64,000 bases of DNA, from NCBI RefSeq assembly GCF_001659785.1, contig NZ_CP015961.1, positions 992,001-1,056,000 of the forward strand. Direction: 5' to 3'. The DNA is from Dietzia timorensis. Its GTDB lineage: Bacteria; Actinomycetota; Actinomycetes; Mycobacteriales; Mycobacteriaceae. Each line of letters starts with the position of its first letter. Position 1 is the first letter of the stretch. Position numbers and translations under genes: made by a program. Shown one piece after another: positions 16,318 through 24,822 of this stretch. The notes beneath the pieces were generated by a model that was not told the origin of the DNA, ran no database searches, and saw nothing but the letters and a program-made list of their open reading frames with translations.

Positions 16318-18594
16318 TCAACGGAGCCAGTCGAGGAAATCGGCCGCGGCGACGACGGGCTTTCCCCACTTGAGTGCCGCCTTCGACTTGTTGCTCTGGG
16401 TGCCGAGCTCGGCGACGACGAGCGCGTCGCACTTCGTCTTCGTCACGTTTGCGACCGGCGCGAGCCCGGCCCCGCGCGCCCGCCGCTCCATCGATTCCCG
16501 CGACAACTCCCGGCCATCGTGCAGCACGGTCCCGGTAAAGCACACGCGCGCGCCGGGGAAGAAGATCCCGTCGAGGTCTGTCGCCTCCGGATCCTCCCAC
16601 TCCGGCGGCAGCACATCCTCGCTGAGCTCGGTCCCCAGCCCGTCGAGTTCCGCGAGGAGCGGCGGGCTCGGCATCGACCGCTCGGCCGCCCGGCGCACAT
16701 GAGCGGCGAGCGCCGCATCATGCCCCAGCTCCGGCGGTTGCGTACCCACCAGGCGAAACGCCCGATCTCGGCCGAGCGTGTAGCCGGACTCCATTGCGGG
16801 CTCGGCCTCGAAGAAGTCCGCATCGCCCGGCACGGACCACCCGCGGGTGACGGCGGAGTCGCGCATCGCGCGGGCCCGGGAAAGCGCGTCGTGCGACGTC
16901 ATCGCTTGGGGATTCTCGACAGCGAATGGCAGCGAACGGAACTCGATGCCCATGGGCACGACGACGAGCACCCCGAGGCGCTTGAGCTCGAAGTCGAGGT
17001 ACTCGAGCGTCTCGTCGCAGCGGGCGGCGACGACCGCGCGCCCGGCGAGCGCACGGGCGATGCCCGGCCAGGCCTCGGGGAGCGTCGGGGCGAGCTGGAT
17101 GTCGGCGACCGAGATGTCGTAGTCCGTGCGCGCCGAGCCGAGGTCGCGTTGCGGGTTGATGAGCGTGGAGAACTCGGTGCCGTCCTCGGTGGCGACGGCG
17201 ATCTCCACCGGGCGCGGGCGGTAGCGGTCGCCCGCCTCGCCGACCATGAGCGCCGAGAGGAACGCCGGCGCGACAGAAGTAGAGGAGCGGCGGGCGTGCT
17301 GCCGGAGGAAGCGGCGCACCCGCTGGTCGACCTTGAGGTCCTTGGCGAGCACATCGCGCCGCAACACGAGCCCGTCCATCGAGGTACACCGGCTCAGCGC
17401 GACGTAGAGCTGCCCGTAGGCGAACGTGCCGCCGCTGAGGTCCACGACCAGGTGGTCGACCGTCTGCCCCTGCGATTTGTGGATGGTGATGGCCCACGAC
17501 AGGCGCATCGGGAGCTGTCGCACCGTGCCGACGACCCGGTGCGAGATGTGGCCGGCCTCGGCGACCGGCTCGGTGACCTCCCACGTGTGCTGCCCCACGT
17601 CGACGACCCGCCCGGTGTGCAGCGCGACCTGCGCGGCGAGCTCTCCGTCGTCATCGAGATAGATGGAGCGAACTTGGCCGATGGAGCCGTTGACCCAGCG
17701 GCGGGACGGATCGTTGCTGAGAAGCATGACCTGCGCGCCGGGCTTGAGCGCGAGCTCGGTGTCGACGGGCATCGCCTGGCGCTCGACCTCGCCGGAGACC
17801 ATCGCGTGCGAGTGGAGCTCGTCGCCGGGGAGCTGGTCGAGCATGCGCCGGTTGCGCGAATCGGCGAGCTTGTTCGTGGTACACAGCGTGAGCCAGAACT
17901 CGCCGACGGGCGGCTCGAAATCCGGCGCCGTGCGGGTGTTGAGGTGTGCGCGGGCGTCGCCCAAGAGCTGGCCTTCGCGGACGGTGTTGAGGATCCGCGT
18001 GAGCTCTGGGTCGCCGATCTGGCGGAAGACCTTCGTCAGCTGCACGAGCGGGAAACGCTCGGGGGTGTAGGAGCGGGAGGAGAAGAAATACGGGGTGTCG
18101 TAGGTATCGCGGAAATACCACTCTTCATGTGTAGTAACCACGGGCGCGAGCTGGAAGAGGTCGCCCACGAGCACGATCTGCACCCCTCCGAACGGCTCGC
18201 CCGGCTTGGGGCCGAAGCGCGTGAGCGCCGCGTTCATCATGTCGAACAGGTCCGCGCGCACCATCGACGCCTCGTCGACGATGAGTGTGCCCACGCTGCG
18301 CAGGGCGGCCGCGAACCGCGTCGGGTAATAGTCTCCGCCCATGACGTCGGACAGTGTGGTCGTCGTGTGGAACCGGAACAGCTGGTGGATTGTGTATCCA
18401 CCGACGTTGAGCGCGGCGATACCGGTCGGCGCGACGACGAGGGTCTCGCGTTCGGTGGTCGCCATAAAGTGCCGGATGAGCGTCGACTTGCCGGTGCCCG
18501 CCTTGCCGGTGAGAAACATGGAGTGCCCGGCGGCGAGCAGGTCGAGGGCGGCCGTGAACTCCTCGGTGAGCTCGATGTTCGCGGGCCGGTTCAC
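16318..18594 (-). CDS. Pif1-like helicase with degenerate exonuclease-like region and BRCT domain
   Basis: The product has 758 residues. Residues 1 to about 470 are a superfamily 1 Pif1/RecD-type helicase: Walker A GKAGTGKS at 30-37, VVAPTGIAALNVGG, Walker B VDEAS at 106-110, QLTKVFRQ, and the UvrD_C_2-like SWAITIHKSQGQT and LYVALSRC. Residues about 490-600 resemble a DnaQ-type exonuclease (VEIAVATEDGTEFSTLINP) but lack the leading DxE and the HNxxFD motif. Residues 676-758 form a BRCT domain (GARVCFTGTVLHDGRELSR). I chose the GTG at 18594, preceded by GGAGG at 8 bp; longer starts run into the divergent vapB promoter. A role in replication or repair is likely; the exact one is unknown. Confidence 0.85.
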   Translation of the reverse strand: MNRPANIELTEEFTAALDLLAAGHSMFLTGKAGTGKSTLIRHFMATTERETLVVAPTGIAALNVGGYTIHQLFRFHTTTTLSDVMGGDYYPTRFAAALRSVGTLIVDEASMVRADLFDMMNAALTRFGPKPGEPFGGVQIVLVGDLFQLAPVVTTHEEWYFRDTYDTPYFFSSRSYTPERFPLVQLTKVFRQIGDPELTRILNTVREGQLLGDARAHLNTRTAPDFEPPVGEFWLTLCTTNKLADSRNRRMLDQLPGDELHSHAMVSGEVERQAMPVDTELALKPGAQVMLLSNDPSRRWVNGSIGQVRSIYLDDDGELAAQVALHTGRVVDVGQHTWEVTEPVAEAGHISHRVVGTVRQLPMRLSWAITIHKSQGQTVDHLVVDLSGGTFAYGQLYVALSRCTSMDGLVLRRDVLAKDLKVDQRVRRFLRQHARRSSTSVAPAFLSALMVGEAGDRYRPRPVEIAVATEDGTEFSTLINPQRDLGSARTDYDISVADIQLAPTLPEAWPGIARALAGRAVVAARCDETLEYLDFELKRLGVLVVVPMGIEFRSLPFAVENPQAMTSHDALSRARAMRDSAVTRGWSVPGDADFFEAEPAMESGYTLGRDRAFRLVGTQPPELGHDAALAAHVRRAAERSMPSPPLLAELDGLGTELSEDVLPPEWEDPEATDLDGIFFPGARVCFTGTVLHDGRELSRESMERRARGAGLAPVANVTKTKCDALVVAELGTQSNKSKAALKWGKPVVAAADFLDWLR

Positions 18595-18666
18595 TACCGC
18601 GGCCTCCGGGGTGTGGTGGTCATTTCGAGGTTCACGATACCCGCGGCGACCCTCGCGTGAAATCTG

Positions 18667-18684
18667 TGCATCACGACTGATGCA
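18667..18684. promoter_or_regulatory. Perfect inverted repeat, probable VapBC operator 2
   Basis: TGCATCA-CGAC-TGATGCA has perfect 7-bp arms and a 4-bp centre. It ends 21 bp before the vapB start and lies between it and the divergent helicase gene. Position and symmetry suit a VapBC autoregulatory site. Confidence 0.7.
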
Positions 18685-18705
18685 AGCCTGATGTACCATT
18701 GGGGC

Positions 18706-18936
18706 ATGCGTACGACAATTGATCTGCCCGACGCGGTGCACCGACGGGCCAAGGAGCTAGCACAGGCCCGAGGGGAATCGCTGTCCTCCGTGGTCGCAGA
18801 TCTTGCGGTCAAAGGGTTGGCAGCCGCCGGCGAACCCATGCGGATCAACCGCGACCCAGTCAGTGGGCTTCCGACTGTGAATCTCGGCTACCGTCTAACT
18901 TCCGAAGAGGTCGCTCGAGAGCTCGACGACGAATGA
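18706..18936 (+). CDS. vapB: VapB-type ribbon-helix-helix antitoxin
   Basis: This encodes 76 residues with a ribbon-helix-helix DNA-binding start (MRTTIDLPDAVHRRAKELA) and a C-terminal tail ending SEEVARELDDE. The ATG at 18706 is chosen over an in-frame ATG 15 bp upstream because it starts the RHH strand exactly. It overlaps the PIN toxin gene by 4 bp. A perfect dyad lies just upstream. The sequence is unrelated to the first VapB in the window. Confidence 0.87.
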   Translation: MRTTIDLPDAVHRRAKELAQARGESLSSVVADLAVKGLAAAGEPMRINRDPVSGLPTVNLGYRLTSEEVARELDDE

Positions 18937-19328
18937 GCGAAAGGTATCTGCTCGATGCGAATGCGCTCATTGCCTTAGCAATCGTCGAGCACGAACACCA
19001 CGAGCGCGCGGCTCGCTGGTCGCTGGGAGCTGCAGAAATTCTGCTGTGTCCCGTGGTCGAGGGTGCGCTGTGTCGCTTTCTAGTTCGGAGTGGAGTTCGA
19101 GGCAACGACGCTCGCGAATTGCTCCAAGCGTTCTATGGCGAGCCGCGCATTTCGTTCTGCCGAGATTCGATCTCCTATTGCGATGTCGACCTGGACCACG
19201 TGGTCGGACATCGCCAGATGGCAGATGCCTACCTGGCGTCATTGGCAGAGGAGACCGGTTCACGGCTCGCGACCTTCGATAAAACTTTGGTCGGTGAGCG
19301 CCCCGATGTGGCGACGATGATTCCGTAG
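18933..19328 (+). CDS. vapC: VapC toxin, PIN-domain ribonuclease
   Basis: This encodes 131 residues with the four PIN acidic residues: D8 in YLLDANALIAL, E43 in CPVVEGALCRFL, D98 in RQMADAYL and D116 in LATFDKTL. The DANALIAL start and ADAYLASLA motif mark the VapC group common in mycobacteria. It is coupled to vapB by ATGA. Compared with the first VapC the sequence is quite different, so this is a separate pair and not a duplicate. Confidence 0.9.
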   Translation: MSERYLLDANALIALAIVEHEHHERAARWSLGAAEILLCPVVEGALCRFLVRSGVRGNDARELLQAFYGEPRISFCRDSISYCDVDLDHVVGHRQMADAYLASLAEETGSRLATFDKTLVGERPDVATMIP

Positions 19329-19364
19329 TTGGACGGTCGCACGGAAGACATGCACTACCGTGCT

Positions 19365-19383
19365 AATGAAAAACGTTGTCATT
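19365..19383. promoter_or_regulatory. Fur/Zur-like imperfect palindrome upstream of mscR
   Basis: The 19-bp stretch AATGAAAAACGTTGTCATT has 7 of 9 half-site positions symmetrical and looks like a Fur/Zur-type box. It lies about 134 bp before the zinc enzyme MscR. This is a resemblance only. Confidence 0.3.
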
Positions 19384-19516
19384 AAAGCGCCTGGTACAAC
19401 GCGAATTTCGCGCCCGCCCGCACCCCACGGCGCCGAGAAACTTCCCTAAGCTGGCAGCAGAGACCGGCGCTCGAGAAGATCGGCGCGACCGGATACGAGC
19501 GAAAGGGGACGAAGCA

Positions 19517-20602
19517 ATGTCGAACACCGTCAAGGGAGTCATTTCGCGCGTCAAGGACGAGCCGGTTGAGCTCGTCGATATCGTCATCCCGGATCCCGGG
19601 CCGAACGATGTGGTCGTGCGCATCCAGGCGTGCGGAGTCTGCCACACGGACCTCGCCTACCGCGAGGGCGGCATCAACGACGAGTACCCGTTCCTGCTGG
19701 GGCACGAGGCCGCGGGGATCGTCGAGACCGTCGGCGAGCGCGTTACCCACGTCGCCGAGGGCGACTTCGTCGTGCTCAACTGGCGCGCGGTGTGCGGCGA
19801 ATGCCGCGCGTGCAAGCGCGGAGAGCCCAAGTACTGCTTCGACACCCACAACGCCTCGAAGTCGATGACGCTAGAAGATGGCACGGAGCTCTCGCCCGCG
19901 CTCGGGATCGGCGCGTTCGCCGAGAAAACGCTGGTCCACGAGGGTCAGTGCACCAAGGTCGACGAGAAGGAAGATCCGGCAGTTGCCGGCCTCCTCGGCT
20001 GCGGCGTGATGGCCGGAATGGGCGCCGCGATGAACACCGGCGAGATCAAGCGGGGCGAGTCCGTGGCCGTGATCGGCTGCGGCGGCGTCGGGATCGCGGC
20101 GATCGCCGGGGCCAAGCTCGCCGGGGCGAGCAAGATCATCGCGGTTGATATCGATCCGACCAAGCTCGAATGGGCCAAGGATTTCGGCGCGACCGACGTC
20201 ATCAATTCGAAGGACGCCGACCCGGTGGAGGGCATCCAGGGGCTGACCGGCGGGTTCGGCGCGGATGTCGTTGTCGACGCCGTGGGCATTCCCGCCACCT
20301 ATAAGCAGGCGTTCTACGCGCGTGATCTGGCCGGGCGTGTCGTGCTCGTTGGCGTGCCGACTCCGGACATGACGCTCGAGATGCCGCTGCTTGACTTCTT
20401 CTCCCGCGGCGGCGCGCTCAAGTCCTCGTGGTACGGCGATTGCCTGCCCGAGCGCGACTTCCCGATGCTTGTCGACCTGCACCTCGAGGGGCGGTTGCCG
20501 CTCGACAAGTTCGTCACCGAGCGGATCTCGCTCGACGCGGTCGAGCAGGCCTTCGAGTCGATGAAGGCCGGCAAGGTGCTGCGCTCGGTCGTCGAAATCT
20601 AA
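19517..20602 (+). CDS. mscR: S-(hydroxymethyl)mycothiol dehydrogenase MscR
   Basis: This encodes 361 residues of the zinc alcohol dehydrogenase family. The catalytic zinc cysteine lies in [15 protein letters not shown] (C42), with [13 protein letters not shown] after it. Structural zinc cysteines are in [15 protein letters not shown]. The NAD fold has [19 protein letters not shown]. The sequence closely matches mycothiol-dependent formaldehyde dehydrogenases, including [14 protein letters not shown]. The enzyme oxidises the formaldehyde-mycothiol adduct to S-formylmycothiol. The ATG at 19517 follows GAAAGGGGAC. A metallo-beta-lactamase-fold partner follows by 32 bp, the same pairing as I recall for Rv2259-Rv2260. 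Confidence 0.93.
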   Translation: MSNTVKGVISRVKDEPVELVDIVIPDPGPNDVVVRIQACGVCHTDLAYREGGINDEYPFLLGHEAAGIVETVGERVTHVAEGDFVVLNWRAVCGECRACKRGEPKYCFDTHNASKSMTLEDGTELSPALGIGAFAEKTLVHEGQCTKVDEKEDPAVAGLLGCGVMAGMGAAMNTGEIKRGESVAVIGCGGVGIAAIAGAKLAGASKIIAVDIDPTKLEWAKDFGATDVINSKDADPVEGIQGLTGGFGADVVVDAVGIPATYKQAFYARDLAGRVVLVGVPTPDMTLEMPLLDFFSRGGALKSSWYGDCLPERDFPMLVDLHLEGRLPLDKFVTERISLDAVEQAFESMKAGKVLRSVVEI

Positions 20603-20634
20603 ACCACACCTCTTCCACCACCTAAGGAGCAAGC

Positions 20635-21294
20635 ATGACGCACGAGGTTACGTCGCAGGGCCTCGCGAACGGCCTGCGTATCGAGAAGGTCGTCACTTCC
20701 GGCATTTTCGCCCTTGACGGCGGAGAGTGGGAGGTCGACAACAACATCTGGATTCTCGGCAACGACGACGAGGTGTTCGTCATCGACGCCGCGCACGATG
20801 CCGCGCCGATCCTCGACGCTGTCGGGGACCGAAAGGTGCTCGGCATCCTGTGCTCGCACGCGCACAACGACCACATCACCGTCGCGCCGGAGCTGTCCGA
20901 GAAGCTTGACGCTCGGTTGTTCGTGCACCCCGGTGACCAGATGTTGTGGGAGGAGACGCACGGCGGCCTCGCGCATGAGGACCTCTCCGACGGTGACACC
21001 TTCCAGGTCGCCGGCACCGATCTGAAGGTGATGAACACCCCCGGACACTCACCGGGTTCGTGCGTGTTTCACGTGCCAGAGGCCGGCGTGTTGTTCTCGG
21101 GAGACACGCTGTTCAACGGCGGCCCGGGCGCGACGGGGCGCTCGTATTCGGACTTCCCGACGATCATCACGTCGATCAAGGACCGGATCCTCTCGCTGCC
21201 CGCCGAGACGCTCGTCCACACCGGCCACGGTGACGGGACGAAGGTCGGCGACGAAGCCCCGCACCTCGAGGAGTGGATCAAGCAGGGGAGTTAG
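20635..21294 (+). CDS. Metallo-beta-lactamase-fold hydrolase paired with MscR
   Basis: This encodes 219 residues. The metal motif is CSHAHNDHITVAPEL (HxHxDH) at about 80-86, followed by NTPGHSPGSCVFHV, LFSGDTLFNGGPGATGRS and HTGHGDGT, which supply the remaining ligands. Genes like this stand beside mscR in mycothiol-producing bacteria. A role in releasing formate and mycothiol from the S-formyl product is a reasonable inference, not shown. The ATG at 20635 has AAGGAG about 6 bp before it. It ends just ahead of a strong hairpin terminator. Confidence 0.87.
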   Translation: MTHEVTSQGLANGLRIEKVVTSGIFALDGGEWEVDNNIWILGNDDEVFVIDAAHDAAPILDAVGDRKVLGILCSHAHNDHITVAPELSEKLDARLFVHPGDQMLWEETHGGLAHEDLSDGDTFQVAGTDLKVMNTPGHSPGSCVFHVPEAGVLFSGDTLFNGGPGATGRSYSDFPTIITSIKDRILSLPAETLVHTGHGDGTKVGDEAPHLEEWIKQGS

Positions 21295-21313
21295 AACCCC
21301 GCGATAATCGCTG

Positions 21314-21348
21314 GAAGCGCGCCGGTAGATTTCATGCTGGCGCGCTTC
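21314..21348. terminator. Hairpin between convergent genes
   Basis: Perfect 10-bp arms GAAGCGCGCC and GGCGCGCTTC flank a 15-base loop. The rightward product is followed by GTTGTT. It lies between the stops of the metallo-hydrolase gene and the alpha/beta hydrolase gene, so it may serve both directions. Confidence 0.75.
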
Positions 21349-21387
21349 GTTGTTCCCGGGCCCGACCGCACGACGGGCACGCGAAAA

Positions 21388-22329
21388 CTAGCCCTCGTGC
21401 ACCGCGATCCAAGCGCAGATCTCGGGAGCGATCTCGTCGGCGCGCTCCTCCGGAAGCCAGTGGGAGGCGCCGGCGAGGTCGACGAACTTGTACTCGCCGC
21501 TGACGAACTCTGCCGACTTGTCCGCCGAACTGCGCGAGAATGCGATGTCCTGGTCTCCCCAAATGTAAAGGGTCGGCACCGTGACCGTGAGGTTCGGCGG
21601 CAGCTGCCCTTTGCCGAGCGCCTGGTAATACTTCAGCACGGCATCCATGATCCCCGGCTCACGGAAACGCTCCACGTATGCCGCCACCGTCTCTCCGTCG
21701 ACCGCGCCGCCGTATAACGCGCGCAGCAGTGCGGCATCGTCGGCGAAGAGAGCATCGCGTGAGGCATCCGGGTCTGCCTGTATTCCGCGAATGTAGCTCA
21801 TCTTCTTGTACTGCCCCGGGTCCTCGGCCGTCGCTTGCAGCTGCCCGACGGGGTGCGGCGACGCGAGCGAGGTGTACGAACGCAGGCGCTCGGGATGTGC
21901 CGCGGCGTAGATCCACCCGATGATCCCGCCCCAGTCGTGACCGACAAGATGGAACTTATCGATGCCCAGCGCGCGGGTGACCTCGTCGATATCGCCCGTG
22001 AGTTGCTCGAGCGTGTAATCCTCCACCTCGCCGGGCCGGGCTCCGGGGCTGTATCCGCGCTGGTCGAAGGCGACCACCTCGAAACCCTGGTCGAGCAGCG
22101 TGCGCGCGAACTCTTCCCAGCAACTCGCGAACTGCGGCCATCCGTGCACGAGCACGACCGTTGGGATGCCGTTCGCAGACGCCGAGGGCATGGCCCGGTA
22201 GCCGTCGAACGTGAACCCGCGCGCCTCGACGCTGAAAGCCTCGCCTCCGAGCCGCTGCGCCACCGAGGCGTTGTCGTGCGGAAAGCCGACGGGACGGGAA
22301 GCGGGCGCTGAGCCCGAGGGATTGCTCAT
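21388..22329 (-). CDS. Alpha/beta hydrolase, epoxide-hydrolase/dehalogenase type
   Basis: This encodes 313 residues with the alpha/beta hydrolase fold. The oxyanion motif is VLVHGWPQFASCW, and the nucleophile elbow GHDWGG carries an aspartate, as in epoxide hydrolases and haloalkane dehalogenases. FDQRGYSPGARP follows the first motif. A late acid is probably in WGDQDIAF, and the catalytic histidine is in AGASHWLPEE near the end. The substrate is unknown. The ATG at 22329 follows TTGAGGAC. It stands alone between a terminator and the CPBP gene. Confidence 0.88.
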   Translation of the reverse strand: MSNPSGSAPASRPVGFPHDNASVAQRLGGEAFSVEARGFTFDGYRAMPSASANGIPTVVLVHGWPQFASCWEEFARTLLDQGFEVVAFDQRGYSPGARPGEVEDYTLEQLTGDIDEVTRALGIDKFHLVGHDWGGIIGWIYAAAHPERLRSYTSLASPHPVGQLQATAEDPGQYKKMSYIRGIQADPDASRDALFADDAALLRALYGGAVDGETVAAYVERFREPGIMDAVLKYYQALGKGQLPPNLTVTVPTLYIWGDQDIAFSRSSADKSAEFVSGEYKFVDLAGASHWLPEERADEIAPEICAWIAVHEG

Positions 22330-22373
22330 GTCCTCAAGATAACCCTTTTCCTATGACGGCGTAGGCGTGAAGC

Positions 22374-23252
22374 TCATCCCTGTGGCCACGAATTCGGCTG
22401 CGGCGGCGGTGGAGTTCCAGGCGTACGCGGAGGGCCGGATGGCGGCATAGCCTCCGGCGGCCACTGCTGCCCGGGGAGCCTCTCGATCGCTTCCGCGGTG
22501 CCGGTCGTCTGGAACGTCAGCTGCTTGTCGAAATACATAAGGGCGGTGATGAGCAGTGTGGTGCTTACGCTGAAAATCGTTGTCGGGAGGGTGATGAGTG
22601 GCTCCGCCGGATTCTGTCCGAGGAAAGCGGCCGTCCCGATCGCCACCCAGTTGTTGGCGATATGAAATCCGATGGGCACCTCGAGCCCGCCCGTTGCCCA
22701 GGCGAGGAAGCCCGCGCATGAGGCGAAGACGGCGACATCGACGAGCCCGAGATAGTCGTACACGTGGAGCGCGACGAAGATCGGCGTGGGAAGGATAAAG
22801 GCGAACGCGGGGTGGCGCAGCCACGAGCCGATGGCCTGCGCGGCCACGCCGCGGAACAGCAATTCTTCGGCCGCTGCCTGAAATGGAACGAGAACGAGAG
22901 TGAGCGCGAGGATCGCCAGAGCTGCGCCGTCCATCATGATCGTCACATCGTCGAAGAAGACATTGGACAGGGCGTAGGCGAGACCGATTGCCAATAGGGA
23001 ATACGCCATCGCGCGAAACATGAGAGGCCAGCGGAACCTTCCGGCGACAGAGAACAGGCTTCCGAGCCTTCTTCGTCCGGCGATGTTTACCGCCAGGAGT
23101 GCCGCCGGAAAACAGACGGCGAGGGCTGTCATCGTGAAGCCCCATTCCAGCGGGGATTCAGGAAGGACGCCTGCGGCGAGGAATTCTTCGAAGTCCTCCG
23201 CCTCGTCGCTATAAGGCGAGGCCAGGCCAGCCCCGATAATCGCGGCGATCAC
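22374..23252 (-). CDS. CPBP-family intramembrane metalloprotease (Abi family)
   Basis: From the GTG at 23252 the product has 292 residues, six or more hydrophobic segments, and the CPBP motifs AAAEELLFRGV (EExxxR), IFVALHVYDYLG (FxxxH) and IGFHIANNW (HxxxN). The family includes CAAX-type prenyl proteases and immunity or defence-linked proteins. The same frame stays open and protein-like for another 62 codons upstream (to 23438), encoding YHRLARTSPRYTNWRPFWEL and a first membrane helix. That part has no ATG, GTG or TTG; an ATC at 23396 stands 6 bp after GAGGAG. The true start is therefore uncertain and is probably upstream. A proline-rich tail ends the protein. Confidence 0.82.
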   Translation of the reverse strand: MIAAIIGAGLASPYSDEAEDFEEFLAAGVLPESPLEWGFTMTALAVCFPAALLAVNIAGRRRLGSLFSVAGRFRWPLMFRAMAYSLLAIGLAYALSNVFFDDVTIMMDGAALAILALTLVLVPFQAAAEELLFRGVAAQAIGSWLRHPAFAFILPTPIFVALHVYDYLGLVDVAVFASCAGFLAWATGGLEVPIGFHIANNWVAIGTAAFLGQNPAEPLITLPTTIFSVSTTLLITALMYFDKQLTFQTTGTAEAIERLPGQQWPPEAMPPSGPPRTPGTPPPPQPNSWPQG

Positions 23253-23509
23253 TACGAAGTATTGGAGGGTGACGTACAGGACTGCGGCGATGACGAGTTC
23301 CCAGAACGGGCGCCAATTGGTGTATCGGGGCGAGGTCCTGGCGAGCCGGTGGTAGCGGACGGGACCGGGAATCGCTTTCGGGTTCGGCGGAAAGATCGCT
23401 TTCTCCTCTGCGGCGAATCGAGAGCTAGCTGTGCGAGGTTACAGTCCGTTCGATGCGCGCAGGGGAGGAGAAGTTCCGGCCGCGCCCGAGCAGCGGCGGA
23501 TGCGGGCGA

Positions 23510-24790
23510 TCAGCCGCGCAGCGCGGAGTGGATCCAGTCCTTCGCCTCGGGGTACCCGGTGAACGTGGCGACGAAATGCTCGCCTGGAACCTCGCGCATC
23601 GTTACCGGGACCCCGAGGTCGCGCTGCTTAGCCGCGAGCGCGCGGACGGGTCCGAGGGGAACCCAGAACTCGTCGCGGCCGTGGTAGATGTACAGCGGCG
23701 CGGGGATTGCTCGGTCGCTCATCCGCGCGAGATCGTAGATCTTCTCGGCGGTGGGCGATTCGAGGGCGCCCGGGGCGGCGATCCGGTCGATGTCCGCGAG
23801 TGTTGCGCCCGCGAGGGAGACCTCGTCCATGCAGCTGTCCTTCACTGCCGAAGCGATCTGCACGCCCTCGTCGGTGAGTAGGTCGAGCATCTCCGGATGG
23901 GCGCGGGCCACTCCGAGGGTGGCGGCGCCGAGCAGCCCGACGGCGAGGTTGCTGTTCATGCTCGTCATCAGCGTCTCGAAATCCGCCGGCACGCCGCCGA
24001 CGGCCACGCCTTCGAGGCGCTCGGCGACCTCCGGCGCGTACTCGGTGGCGAGCTTGCCGGCGCCGAGCGAGGCGATGGCTCCGCCGGAGTATCCGGTGAA
24101 CACCAGGCGGCCCGCGGCCGGCATCGGACCGGTGCGGAGCGAATCGAGAATCGTGTGACCGGCGGTGAACGGGTCGGCGTAGGCCATCGATGGCCCCTGG
24201 TGGTCGGGCACGAGCACCGAGGTTCCCGAGCGCAGAGCGTCGGCGACCACCGGCGGGAACGCATCGATTATCCGCCGAATGGGGGACACCCCGGCGGCGA
24301 TGTCGCCGTTGGCGTAGGCGAAGCCGGGCGTGCACTTGCGGCCGAGCGAGTCGATCGCCGCGTTATACACAAGTAGAGGTTCGCCATCGATGCCGTGGCC
24401 GCTAGCGCCCTCGGTGCCCGGCGCCTCGAGGAGCGTCGCCGTGCCGAAGGTAGGAGAGCCGTCGGCGGACGTCGTGCGGAACTGGAACTGTGTCGCACGG
24501 GATATCGGCGCGCCTGCGATGGGGGCGGCCATGGCGGTAACGTCCCGGCGGGCCAGCTCCTCGCCCGGCGTCGCCGCGGCGAGGCCGTCGGCGTCCACGG
24601 CCGGCGCGTCGAAGAAGGCGTCCCCGCTCGGCGAAGGGAGGACTGCCTCTAGTCGTTGGTCCGTGGTTGGCGCCGGCGGTAGCGGCAGCGCGGACTGCGC
24701 CGCGGCGAGCGGAGTCGTAGCGAGCGGGGCGGCACCGAGCGCCATCGCGGACACCACCAGTACCGAGAACAGGGACCGCGCCTTCGACAT
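23510..24790 (-). CDS. Secreted lipase (LIP family)
   Basis: The product has 426 residues. Residues 1 to about 33 form a signal peptide (MSKARSLFSVLVVSAMALGA, then an Ala-rich cleavage zone AAAQSA). The rest matches the secretory lipase family of alpha/beta hydrolases: VLVPDHQGPSMAYADP, the nucleophile elbow FTGYSGGAIASLGAG, and late YIYHGRDEFWVP and EHFVATFTGYPEAKDW for the acid and histidine. It probably cleaves external triacylglycerols or esters. I chose the ATG at 24790 with GGAGG 6 bp before it; an upstream in-frame start lacks a ribosome site. It follows the P450 gene by 32 bp and may share its transcript. Confidence 0.88.
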   Translation of the reverse strand: MSKARSLFSVLVVSAMALGAAPLATTPLAAAQSALPLPPAPTTDQRLEAVLPSPSGDAFFDAPAVDADGLAAATPGEELARRDVTAMAAPIAGAPISRATQFQFRTTSADGSPTFGTATLLEAPGTEGASGHGIDGEPLLVYNAAIDSLGRKCTPGFAYANGDIAAGVSPIRRIIDAFPPVVADALRSGTSVLVPDHQGPSMAYADPFTAGHTILDSLRTGPMPAAGRLVFTGYSGGAIASLGAGKLATEYAPEVAERLEGVAVGGVPADFETLMTSMNSNLAVGLLGAATLGVARAHPEMLDLLTDEGVQIASAVKDSCMDEVSLAGATLADIDRIAAPGALESPTAEKIYDLARMSDRAIPAPLYIYHGRDEFWVPLGPVRALAAKQRDLGVPVTMREVPGEHFVATFTGYPEAKDWIHSALRG

Positions 24791-24822
24791 GGAAACCTCC
24801 AACACGCTGCCGGCGAAATCGA

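Noticed and set aside
16519-18660. Rightward open frame of 713 codons opposite the helicase
   Set aside because: Antisense to a gene with full helicase and BRCT motifs; composition is that of a high-GC shadow frame.
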